Assembly (NCBI GenBank): GCA_001430745.1
Contig: KQ481993.1
Span: 2,027,628 to 2,037,707, forward strand
DNA from: Auxenochlorella pyrenoidosa
Lineage: Eukaryota; Chlorophyta; Trebouxiophyceae; Chlorellales; Chlorellaceae
DNA: 10,080 nucleotides
Direction: 5' to 3'
The notes under the pieces: generated by a model
The model's database searches: none
What the model was told of the DNA's origin: nothing
Seen by the model: the letters and a program-made list of their open reading frames with translations, nothing else
Position numbers and translations under genes: made by a program
Shown: piece by piece, positions 1-7,045 of the stretch
Position numbering within the stretch: the stretch's first letter is position 1
How the letters are laid out: every line of letters starts with the position of its first letter

Positions 1-443
1 GTGTGGTGGTGGTGGTGGGGGGGGGGGGTTGAGTGTGTGTGCGGGGGGCGTCGCCCAGGGAGCGGGGCAGCCGGCGCGTGGGGGGACACACCGGGCGCAG
101 CGCCGGCCCAGGCGCAGGCGTGCGCCGGGCCGCGGGTCGCGCAATCGAGGGGAGGCACACCAGTTCCGGGGCGGGGCCTGCGGCGCATGCACCCGCCTGG
201 CGCCGCGATCATGCAAGGGGCTGCACCTGGCAGCCCTCCTCAGCACCCCTCGACGGCACGCAACACGTGGGCGCAGCCACGCCCACGGCGGCGGGCAGCG
301 GCGGCCTGGCTACTGCTGAAGCAGCGCTGGGGCCCCGGTGTTTTTGTGAGCCACGCGGCACACCATCAAGCACACCGCCCCCCCCCCCCCCCCCCGCCCC
401 CCCCCCTGCGCGCCCGAACAAGCCTCCCAGGCCAGGCACCCAC
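1..443 (-). other. Partial intron of the glycosyltransferase-like gene; G/C homopolymer-rich
   Basis: On the minus strand this stretch follows the donor CGCAG|GTGGGT at 443. I could find no acceptor leading to a recognisable continuation of the protein. It contains a run of 18 C (378-395) and one of 10 C (397-406) split by one G, plus a TGG repeat passing into a G run (about 3-28). In the transcript sense the C tract reads as long G runs about 37 nt inside the intron. Nothing coding is recognised here. Confidence 0.5.
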
Positions 444-2197
444 CTGCGCAGGAGATGGGCGCGTCCTCCAGCTGCCGCGTCATGTCCTCGCCGAAGCAGG
501 TGTCGATCCAGTGCGCGTTCTGCGGCTGCGCCTTGATGGGCACCTCGCCCACCGCCAGCCCGCCCTCCAGGCTGAAGAGCATGGCGTCCTGCGGGCAGGG
601 GGGGTGGGTGGGGGTGGGGGGTCCGTGTGTAGGCGGGTTGCGAGCGGGGGTTGGAAGGTGGAGAGGGCTGGAGCTTCCAGCACCCCTGCGTGACCCTTGC
701 GTGGCCTGCAGGGCAACCATGGGCCGCGTTCTTGAAACCCTCATTGCTCTGGTCGAACCCAGGTGCAGTCTGCTCGGAGCTCCCCGCCGGCTCACCCAGC
801 GCACATGCAGGCTCAAGGCAGGGGGCTGCCAGCATGCGTGCCGACCCCGGGTGGAGGCTCAACAGAGGTCAAAGGGGTTGGTCAAAGGGGTTGGTAAACG
901 CCCCGGCGGGGCAGCACCCACCAAGCCAGGCGCGCAGCACCCACCTCGTCGATCAGCTGCTGCACCAGCGGGTGCTCCCAGGGGTCGCTCTGGATCAGCA
1001 CATCCCGCGAGTCTGTCAGGATGACCCCCGCCTCGCTGTCCCGCTCCAGCAGGGCTTCCAGATACTTGCGGTACAGCTCAAACCTGGGGGGGACAGGCGG
1101 GGTGGGTGTTAGTGTGAGTGTGGGGTGGGTGTGGGTGTGGGGGGCGCCGCCAGCAGCTACACAGGCTGCCTCAACAACCTGACCACGCGCCTGCGGCGCC
1201 GCACCCAACCACGTCCGGTGCGCCGACAGCGTACATGCTGCATGAGCCGCGCATTCCCGGGGCAGCGCAGGCCGGCAGGGTGGCACGGCAGGTAGAGCGC
1301 GGCAGGCAGAGCGCGGGCAGGCAGAGAGCAGGGCATTGGGCGCTGCCTGGCCGTGTGCGGGCCGGCTCGGCACGGCTGGCACTGGCCCGGCTGGCACTGG
1401 CCAGCCCCCTGGAAAGTGGCACCGCTGGGTGGCAGGTGGTGGGCAGGGCCGAAAGAAGCGTGCAGGCGCCCCCGGCTGGCCCCCCGCCCCGGCCTGCCCA
1501 CCTGTGCAGCACCAGCGCCGAGTCAGACGGCATCTCAAAGGGGATGACCTCCGCCCCCGCCGCCTTGAGCAGCTTGCTGTCCGTCTGCTCCTCCACAAAC
1601 ACCACCAGCCGTGTGTGGGGCGAGTGGCGCTTGAGGGAGGCCACAAAGACGTTGAGCCGCTCCGGGTCCAGGCCCATGACGCTGGTCACGACATACTTGC
1701 CCCCGCGGCGCGAGGAGCCGGGCGTGCCGGAGCGGGGTGTCACAGGGCCCCACGACGGCTCCCCCGCTGCACCTGCAGCGATCGCATCAGCTGTGCATGC
1801 TGTCTGAGATGGAGTGGATGGCAAGGCCGCGCGACAGCGCACTGGGACAGTGACGGCCAGCAGTGCCGGGACAGTGCAGCAGCGCGGCGGCGGGTGCACT
1901 GGCGGTCAGGCATGTCAGCTGCACCACAGCAGCCCTGTGAACTTTGTTCATGCTCAGGCCAGTTGAGTGTTGAAGCAGCACATGCAGCCGGGCTGCAGCC
2001 TTCCCACCTGCTACCAGGCTCGGACGCGCCGCCTGCCGCTGCGGTCGAACCTGCGCCTCTGCCGCGAGGCTCTGCAGCAGCCTGCCGGAAGGAGGAGCGC
2101 TGCCCCCGCCACTGCCTCCGCCGAATACAACGAACAGCAGCACCAGGCAGCCGCCTAGGGCCACGGGCAGCACCGGGAATCGCCGGCGCTCCGCCAT
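444..2197 (-). CDS. Putative type II membrane glycosyltransferase-like protein, 3' end missing
   Basis: Spliced minus-strand gene with exons 2197-2008, 1772-1502, 1083-945 and 588-444. Junction phases agree (1, 2, 0, then an open phase-1 donor at 443/442), so about 248 codons are visible. The start is the ATG at 2197 (MAERRRF). It is followed by a hydrophobic segment at residues 9-25, which suggests a signal anchor and a lumenal catalytic part. The folded region begins near residue 89 with KYVVTSVMGLDPERLNVF, followed by LVVFVEE (119-125), ELYRKYLEAL (156-165), VILTDSRDVLIQSDPW (174-189) and LFSLEGG (204-210). D178 and D181 lie in a hydrophobic-strand/acidic context like the metal/nucleotide-sugar site of GT-A enzymes. 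Similar blocks (NVFVASL, DSRDV.Q.DP, SCAG) occur in uncharacterised plant and algal proteins; the sugar-transfer role is inference. The last seen residues (PISCAG) lead into an intron, and no convincing next exon lies in 1-443, so the C-terminus is probably off the left edge. Confidence 0.8.
589..944 (-). other. Intron 3 of the glycosyltransferase-like gene (GT-AG, 356 nt, phase 0)
   Basis: The donor is GACGAG|GTGGGT (945|944) and the acceptor CCTGCCCGCAG|GACGCC (589|588), joining LIDE to DAMLFSLEGG. It carries an exact 13-bp tandem duplication (868-880 and 881-893) and a CCCAC-rich stretch before the acceptor. Confidence 0.75.
1084..1501 (-). other. Intron 2 of the glycosyltransferase-like gene (GT-AG, 418 nt, phase 2)
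   Basis: The donor is CACAG|GTGGGC (1502|1501) and the acceptor CCCCCCAG|GTTTGAG (1084|1083), joining LVLH-R-FELYRKYL. It contains a 15-bp tandem duplication (1374-1388 and 1389-1403, one mismatch) and a CA/CCCAC-rich sense-strand tract in its last ~60 nt. Confidence 0.8.
1773..2007 (-). other. Intron 1 of the glycosyltransferase-like gene (GT-AG, 235 nt, phase 1)
   Basis: The donor is AGCAG|GTGGGA (2008|2007) and the acceptor CGCTGCAG|GTGCAG (1773|1772). The split codon G+GT gives Gly, joining the N-terminal anchor/stem exon to the globular part. The same frame after the donor soon runs to a stop, which supports removal. Confidence 0.7.
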
Positions 2198-2384
2198 GGC
2201 GTCCGTGAGCTGCAGATCCCGTAAATGCCAGTGCTGCCGGCGGCCAGCAAAGCAGAGAGCACCCCTGCAGAGGCCCTTGGTGGCCTCAACCGAATGCCAG
2301 CAGTGCGCCAACCAGGCAGTCAATTCCTTTGCTGAAACCGCGTTCTCTCAGCTGATCGCGCATTGCGACGCAAGCATCCCGTGC
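2198..2384. promoter_or_regulatory. Short divergent intergenic region, presumed bidirectional promoter
   Basis: The minus-strand start codon (2197-2195) of the glycosyltransferase-like gene and the chosen plus-strand start (2385) of the MYND gene are separated by 187 bp. Both promoters and both 5' leaders must fit in or overlap this space unless the transcripts start inside each other. No TATA box is evident. The plus frame of the MYND gene is open back to an ATG at 2196, which overlaps the minus-strand ATG inside the palindrome CCATGG, so the true plus start could be earlier. Confidence 0.45.
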
Positions 2385-4668
2385 ATGGAGATTGCAGAGC
2401 TCCCCCGGGAGTGTGCCGTCTGCGGGGAGACCTGCAGCGCGTCCCGCGCGTTCCTCACATGCCCTGGGTGTGCTTGTTTCTGGTACTGTTCAAACAAGCA
2501 TTTGAGAGCACACCGCGACTGCCTGGGCCACGCTGAAGAGTGCGCCCGGGCAGCAGCGGCAGCGGCGGCACGGCAGGTGCGACCGCCCATGGCAGGGCTG
2601 AACCTGCGCATGCGTAGACATGGAATGAGCTGCGCCCTCCACTGGTCGCACAAGGCGATCTGTGCTCGGGCACCGCACCCCAGAAACCTGCCGCCAGCAT
2701 CCCCACGTTCCCTGCACTGCTCCGGCCTGCTGTGCAGGAGTTGGCGGGGCACCCCTTCCCATGGGCTCCCCTCACGCATCGCCTGCCGCCATGCGCTTGG
2801 CTCAACCAGCTGGGCCTGCACGCCCGCGGCGCCGACAGCGCCTGGTTGCGAGAGTGCGCGCAGCACGGCGGGCCCGCCGCCGCTCGATGGGGCGAGGCTG
2901 CGCCGCTGCTGCGCCAGCTGTGGGCGGGGCACGAGGGCGGCGAGGATGCGGCGCCGCCTGCGGCAGCAACCGCCAGCCTGGGCCGCGAGGCACTGCTGGC
3001 GGCTCTGGGGCCAGACTGGCTGGGCCTGCCGCCTGGGCAGGCGCCCTGCCTGCTGTCCCGGGTGAGGCGTGCTGGCTGGCTGTTGACAGCTGGTAGTCGG
3101 GGTGCCGCCACGCCTGCCCTGGCCCCAGCCCGCCTGTGCCAAGCCTGCAGGGATGGCCATCGCTCAGGCCTTGACGTGTTGCTGCAATGAGCCTCCACCC
3201 CTCCACGAGTGCACTTTCCACTGCCGTGCTGCAGGCTCCAGTACAGCCGGGCTCGCTCGCTCTGGACAGCTGGGCCAGCTACTACCGCTTGCGAGGCCTG
3301 CCCCTGGAGTCGCCGGCAGCCCTGCTGCTGGATGCGGTGCTCACCCTGCATGCCGCCGTGGCGCGCCTGCAGCAGCAGCTGGGCGCGCTGGCTGACGATG
3401 CCCATCGCCAGCAGACGCAGACACAGGCACAAGGGCACCCTATTGTTGCAGCAGTGCAGCAGCAGCAGCAGCAGCAGGGGCATGCATGGGATCAGCAAGG
3501 GGGGGGTGCGGGGGTAGGGCATGCCCGCTCGCAGCCAGGCGCAGAACAGCGGCGGGCGCCGCCACCGCCGCTGCAGCCGCCGCCGGCCCTGCCGCAGCCG
3601 CTGGTGCTGCACTTGGTGGGCCCGCAGCGCGAGCTGGATGCCTGGCCGCTGCTTCTGGAGCTGGGCTGCCTGCTGCCGCCGAGTCAGCAGCTGGAGGTGC
3701 ACCTGGTGGGGCCAGAGGTGCCGCCCTGGGCGCATGGGCGCGCCCTGCGCGTGCCACCGCCGGCAGATGGCCCCTGCGGCCGCCCAGGGTGCAGCTGCGC
3801 CAGGGCCGAGGGCCTGCACGGCGCCGGCGCGGCACACCCAGCTTGCATGGCAGGGGCGGAAGCTGCGGCAGGCGCAACGGGCGCGCTAAATGAGCAGCAG
3901 CGGCAGCCGCGGCAGCCCCTGGAAGCAGGCAGCCGAGAGTGCAGCCAGCAACGCAGCGAGGCAGGCAGCCAGGCTGGCAGCCAGGCCCTGTTCTTCTGGC
4001 GGGGCGAGTGGCACGAGCTTGCTGCTGAGCTGGCGCGCCAGCATGGCGCTCCGCACGCTGTGGTGGGACCCAACGCAGGCAAGCGCCACGCCCTCCTCTC
4101 TTCATGCATTCAGCAGGCTGGGAGGCTTTGGTGCCATGTCATGATGGCGCTCTGTCAGCACCCCTGTGCGTCTGGGTTTGCCTAGGTTTACAGCAGCTGC
4201 AGGACTGGAGATGCCCCGAGCAGCAAGCCTCACCTGCACGCCGACTCTCCCTGCTGCCCTGCAGGCCTGGCAGCGTACATGAGCTGGCTCCCCACGCTGC
4301 AACAGCTGCTCCTGTCCATGCCGCGGGCGGCGCGAGGCGGTGCGCATGCCGGCAGCAGCAGCCGCACGCAAGGCGGTGCGCCAATTAGCAGCGGCAGCGG
4401 CGGCGCCGGCGGCCCCCTGGTGTGCTGCTTCACAGACTTCAACGCAGAGGCGGTGCACCGAGCGCGGCAGCTGTGCGTCCACCTGCTGGCAGCGGGCGGG
4501 GATGGCACAACCGCGGGGGGCGGCTGCGGCGGCAGCGGCATCAGGCTGGAGTCGGGCCTGCACCCCTTTCGCAAGCCCGCGGCTGTGCTGGCGAGCGACC
4601 ACGCGCTGCCCTCTGCCAGCAACGGCTTTGCGCTCTGGCTGACAGCCTGCCACAGGGCAGCGTGCTAG
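2385..4668 (+). CDS. MYND zinc-finger protein with MSS51-type C-terminal domain
   Basis: Spliced gene with exons 2385-2576, 2738-3061, 3235-4078 and 4265-4668 (phases 0, 0, 1), giving 587 aa. Exon 1 carries a MYND finger: C10-x2-C13, C26-x2-C29, YC35-x3-H39, H49-x3-C53. H39 stands where many MYND fingers have Cys. Exon 2 (65-172) contains WLNQLGLHARG and WLRECAQ. Exon 3 opens with SWASYYRLRGLPLESPAALL (184-203), a hallmark of the ZMYND15/MSS51 family, then a Q-rich insert (about 230-262) and the strands LVLHLVGPQRELD and LEVHLVGPE. Exons 3 and 4 together rebuild VVGPNAG|LAAYMSWLPTL, then LVCCFTDFN, HPFRKPAAVLASD and LPSASNGFALWL before the stop. This is the usual order of the MSS51_C domain. 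MYND fingers bind proline-rich partners; the cellular role here is unknown. The start at 2385 puts the finger at the N-terminus and leaves room for a divergent promoter. ATG 2196 is an in-frame alternative adding 63 aa. Long Ala/Gln/Gly stretches in exon 3 could hide an unrecognised intron. Confidence 0.85.
2577..2737 (+). other. Intron 1 of the MYND gene (GT-AG, 161 nt, phase 0)
   Basis: The donor is GGCAG|GTGCGA after the Ala-rich tail of the MYND exon. The acceptor is CTGTGCAG|GAG. Both lie at codon boundaries, and the reading frame shifts between the flanking exons as expected for a 161-nt insert. Confidence 0.75.
3062..3234 (+). other. Intron 2 of the MYND gene (GT-AG, 173 nt, phase 0)
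   Basis: The donor is CCCGG|GTGAGG and the acceptor CGTGCTGCAG|GCT. Removal joins PCLLSR to APVQPGSLALDSW and brings the family block SWASYYRLRGLPL into frame. Confidence 0.8.
3454..3477 (+). repeat. CAG-rich tract coding poly-Gln
   Basis: A run of CAG codons (with one interruption upstream) encodes seven consecutive Gln (about residues 247-253) in exon 3 of the MYND gene. It sits inside a longer Gln/Gly-rich insert between the SWASYYRLRG block and the LVLHLVGP strand, so it is probably a disordered loop of variable length. Confidence 0.8.
4079..4264 (+). other. Intron 3 of the MYND gene, GC-AG type (186 nt, phase 1)
   Basis: The donor is ACGCAG|GCAAGC and the acceptor CCCTGCAG|GCCTGG. Splicing rebuilds one Gly codon (G + GC) and gives GPNAG|LAAYMSW, the sequence expected at this point of the MSS51_C domain. 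Reading through instead ends in an unrelated tail and a stop at 4183-4185. No GT donor near the junction restores the block. Confidence 0.85.
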
Positions 4669-4726
4669 CAGTCTATGGCCCATTTTTTGCAAGCATAATG
4701 TTGGAGAGACAATGGGGAGAGAAACT

Positions 4727-4731
4727 TGTAA
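4727..4731 (+). terminator. TGTAA poly(A) signal candidate for the MYND gene
   Basis: TGTAA lies about 58 nt after the stop of the MYND gene, in an AT-richer stretch between two convergent genes. TGTAA is the established polyadenylation signal of green algae. No TTACA (its minus-strand form) is visible in the same gap for the convergent AP2 gene. Confidence 0.6.
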
Positions 4732-4900
4732 AGCTTTCAGCCCAGCCGCTTGCATGCAGTCGTTATCAATGAAATGCCAGGCAGCCAGGGTGGACGAAAA
4801 GTGTGATGCCCATATGAGACAGCAGAGCCAAGGCCGGTTGGCAGGTGTCCATTTGCGCCTGGCTGTCAGCCCCCGAGCCGGGGCCGCCATGCAGCCTTGA

Positions 4901-4921
4901 CCCTCAGCTAAGGGCTGAGGG
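4901..4921. repeat. Perfect 8-bp inverted repeat over the AP2 gene stop codon
   Basis: CCCTCAGC (4901-4908) and GCTGAGGG (4914-4921) are exact reverse complements with a 5-nt loop; one further A-T pair extends the stem to 9 bp. The minus-strand TGA stop (4906-4904) of the AP2 gene lies in one arm. It may fold in the mRNA around the stop codon or mark the 3' end; no function is demonstrated. Confidence 0.55.
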
Positions 4922-6234
4922 TGTGGACCCCTCTGCAGCCCGCTGCTGCTCAGCCAGCTGCGTCCTGCTGAGCGGCGGCGGCCCTGCGCCGGCCTCGGAA
5001 AAAATGCCCGGCACCTGCTGCGCTGCGCGCGCTGCAGTGGCCACCGCTACCGCCAGGTCACCAAGCTCCCCCGCCCGACGGTACATGCCGGGGTCCACGC
5101 CGGCGTGGGCGGCGCCGCCCGCCGTGGCCGCTGCGGCCGCCGCCGCCTCTGCGGCCTCGGCCTCCGCCTGGAGGGCTGCCAGGCCGGCCAGCACCTCCTT
5201 GTATGTGCGGCGCAGCAGTGGGTAGTTCAGGCGCTGGGCCTTGGCGCCCTGCTGCAGGGGCGGAAGAGGGGGGGAGGCGCACCGGCGGGGTGGGTGGGGG
5301 TTGGGGTTAGGGAGACGGGGCCAGGGGTGGGGGTGGCGGGGTGGGGGACGGAGTGGCGAGCACACACAGGGTGGGTATGCAAGGGCGCACGGCCGGCAGC
5401 CAGGCCGAGGGAATAGAGCACATCGGGTGCCGCAGCGGAGCCCGCACGCACGCTGGGCCGCGGGCGCGCGAGCGCGCAGCCGAGCGCTCTATGGAGAGGC
5501 TGCAAGGCTGCGAGCACCCAGCGGAACGCAAGTTGAGCGGGGCGGCTTGCCTGCTGCAGGCGGTCGAGGTCGTATGCCATGCCCGCCTCCTCAGCTGTGT
5601 TGTACAGCCCCAGGCTGACCTCCCTGCCACCCCGCTTGGTGCGCGCCTGCCAGCTCTGCCCCTGGAAGCGCACGCCCCTGCGGTGGGGCCAGTGGTAGGA
5701 GGTCGCAACCAAGCCAATTGGCAGTAGCGGGCACACAGGTCGCACATCTCAGTGGGCGTTGCGCTGCTGAGCGGGGGCAGGCAGGGGGCAGGGGCGCTGC
5801 ACGGCAGCGTTTGGCGAGCCCTGGGGAGACGAATGGGCACCTTCCCCCGCACACCTCAGCCGGAGCCCTCCGGCTGTGGCCACCTCCTCCCCGTCGCTTG
5901 CTCTGCTGCTGGCAAGGCTCATGCTGGCGGCCGCGGCCCCGCCAGACAGCTGGCTGCCGGCTTGTCGCCCTGGGGCATTGTGGCTGCCGAGCTTCTGCCT
6001 CTTGCGAACGCTGCCGTCGCCGCTGGCGGCGCCGCCGCTGGCCCAGCCATTGGGCGCCGCCAGCGCCGCCAGCAGCTGCACCTCTGCCACCTCGTCCGCC
6101 GCCTCTGATCCCCAGCAGCCGTGTGCTGGGGGGACGGGGCCAAGAGGGGCGCTGTCAGAGGGGTCCTCTGCGGCGGCAGCGACGGCCGCGCGCTGCTCAG
6201 CCAGCTGCAGCCCCAGCAGGCCTTTCAGACGCAT
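4904..6234 (-). CDS. AP2/ERF-type DNA-binding protein, single AP2 domain
   Basis: Spliced minus-strand gene with exons 6234-5855, 5677-5551 and 5248-4904 (phases 2, 0), giving 283 aa. Exon 1 encodes a low-complexity N-terminus with a basic patch RKRQK (77-81), a possible nuclear localisation signal. The AP2 domain spans residues 127-180 over all three exons: RGVRFQGQSWQARTK (beta-strand DNA-contact part), SLGLYNTAEEAGMAYDLDRL (end of sheet and start of the amphipathic helix), then QQ|GAKAQRLNYP, the usual G-x-x-A-x-x-N-Y/F close. After it come a helical KEVLAGLAALQAEAEAAEA stretch and an acidic/Ala tail. The protein probably binds DNA as a transcription factor in the nucleus; targets are unknown. 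The domain lacks the usual Tyr before RGV. The ATG at 6234 directly follows a Y-rich tract ending in CAG, so this could be an internal exon; a phase-compatible upstream exon at 6615-6565 (ATG, donor CCA|GTGAGG) is an alternative. Confidence 0.85.
5249..5550 (-). other. Intron 2 of the AP2 gene, GC-AG type (302 nt, phase 0)
   Basis: The donor on the minus strand is CAGCAG|GCAAGC (5551|5550). Removal joins YDLDRLQQ directly to GAKAQRLNYP and completes the AP2 domain. The next GT downstream would add about 13 residues (ASRPAQLAFRW...) in the middle of the domain. The 3' half is rich in CCCCA/CCCAC on the sense strand. The acceptor is a tandem CTGCAGCAG, so splicing could end at 5252 or 5249, changing the protein by one Gln. 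Confidence 0.8.
5678..5854 (-). other. Intron 1 of the AP2 gene (GT-AG, 177 nt, phase 2)
   Basis: On the minus strand the donor is CTGAG|GTGTGC (5855|5854) and the acceptor CCACCGCAG|GGGCGT (5678|5677). Joining AG + G gives Arg, so LRL-R-GVRF is read through. An in-frame TGA (5751-5749) lies inside the intron, so it must be removed. The exon sequence before the donor forms a hairpin (5857-5876). Confidence 0.7.
5857..5876. repeat. 8-bp perfect inverted repeat next to a 5' splice site
   Basis: CAGCCGGA (5857-5864) and TCCGGCTG (5869-5876) are exact reverse complements with a 4-nt spacer. In the AP2 transcript this GC-rich stem ends two nucleotides before the exon/intron 1 boundary. Confidence 0.55.
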
Positions 6235-7011
6235 CTGGCAGCAATCGGCGGCAGGGAGGAGGGCAAAACGGGCACACAGGGACTAGGAATTTCGCAAGGG
6301 AGCGGAGATGAAGGGCGGGCTGCTTTTGAGGAAAGGCAGAGCGTGAGCCTGCCTTGCTTCAGCTGTGATCCTTCATCTCCCACCTTGAGCACAATTTCTG
6401 CTGGGAGAAGGCTCGAAGGCTACGACTTACAGCTTGAGGCAGCTCTGGTGGTCACCTCGTGTACGCAAAACTGCTCGCCACCTGGGAGCAACCTCGGCCT
6501 CTGTATGCCCCTGGCTAGGGTGCAGCAGCATGGAGGCCGAGCTGCGCATAGTCGGCGCCCTCACTGGCAGGCTACCAATGGGCGGTGGCTCTGGCGGCAC
6601 TGGCTGCCCGACCATGTCGGCGAGCCAGGCATGCCATATTGAACAGCCTGGAGACGCGACAACCACAGCAGCGCAGGGCTGGGAGTTGGAAGGCTAGCAG
6701 GGCTGCTCAGGAGTGCTCTGCGCTCAGATGTGCTCTGAAATTCAATGGCCAGCCCTTGCATGAGGTCCTGTAGGCTGTCCCGGTTGACGCCCCTGCTAAG
6801 TGTTTGCATTGGGCGATGCATGCATACACTTGGTAACACTCCTGCTCGTGTGAGCCTCGCAGGACGCTGGCCGCACAAGGCAGTGCAAACGCTGGCCCGG
6901 TGCAGCACCACACAGGCTGCACACTCACTAAGCAGCTGCCTGCGGTGCTTGATCTGTCCTGGCTCTCTGGTCGGTGCTGCACGCGGGGGCGTCAGGCCCC
7001 GACATGCGCTT

Positions 7012-7045
<34 letters not shown>

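Noticed and set aside
1..693. Plus-strand open frame of 230 codons at the left edge
   Set aside because: It runs through homopolymer and repeat tracts and opposite exon 4 of gene 1; the protein is low-complexity Gly/Pro/Arg.
745..768. GGTCGAACC resembling a tRNA T-loop
   Set aside because: No TTCRA loop with a 5-bp stem in correct spacing, and no D-arm or acceptor stem around it; it is within an intron.
1336..2208. Plus-strand open frame of 290 codons
   Set aside because: It lies antisense to exons 1 and 2 of gene 1, has Arg/Ala/Pro-rich composition and no motif.
2455..3837. 460-codon open frame on the minus strand opposite the MYND gene
   Set aside because: It is a by-product of GC-rich codons on the other strand. 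Its protein is Arg/Ala/Gln-rich without any recognisable block, while the plus strand gives phase-consistent exons with MYND and MSS51_C signatures.
4079..4185. Read-through end of MYND exon 3 to the stop at 4183-4185 as the true C-terminus
   Set aside because: The tail has no family similarity, while splicing at the GC donor restores the conserved GPNAGLAAYMSW block and the rest of the domain.
4188..4192. TTACA as a minus-strand poly(A) signal for the AP2 gene
   Set aside because: It lies about 700 nt past the AP2 stop and inside the MYND gene's GC-AG intron; too far for a confident call.
5296..5312. Telomere-like GGGGTTGGGGTTAGGG stretch
   Set aside because: Only about two imperfect units, inside the CCCAC-rich part of an AP2 gene intron; a by-product of that tract rather than an interstitial telomere.
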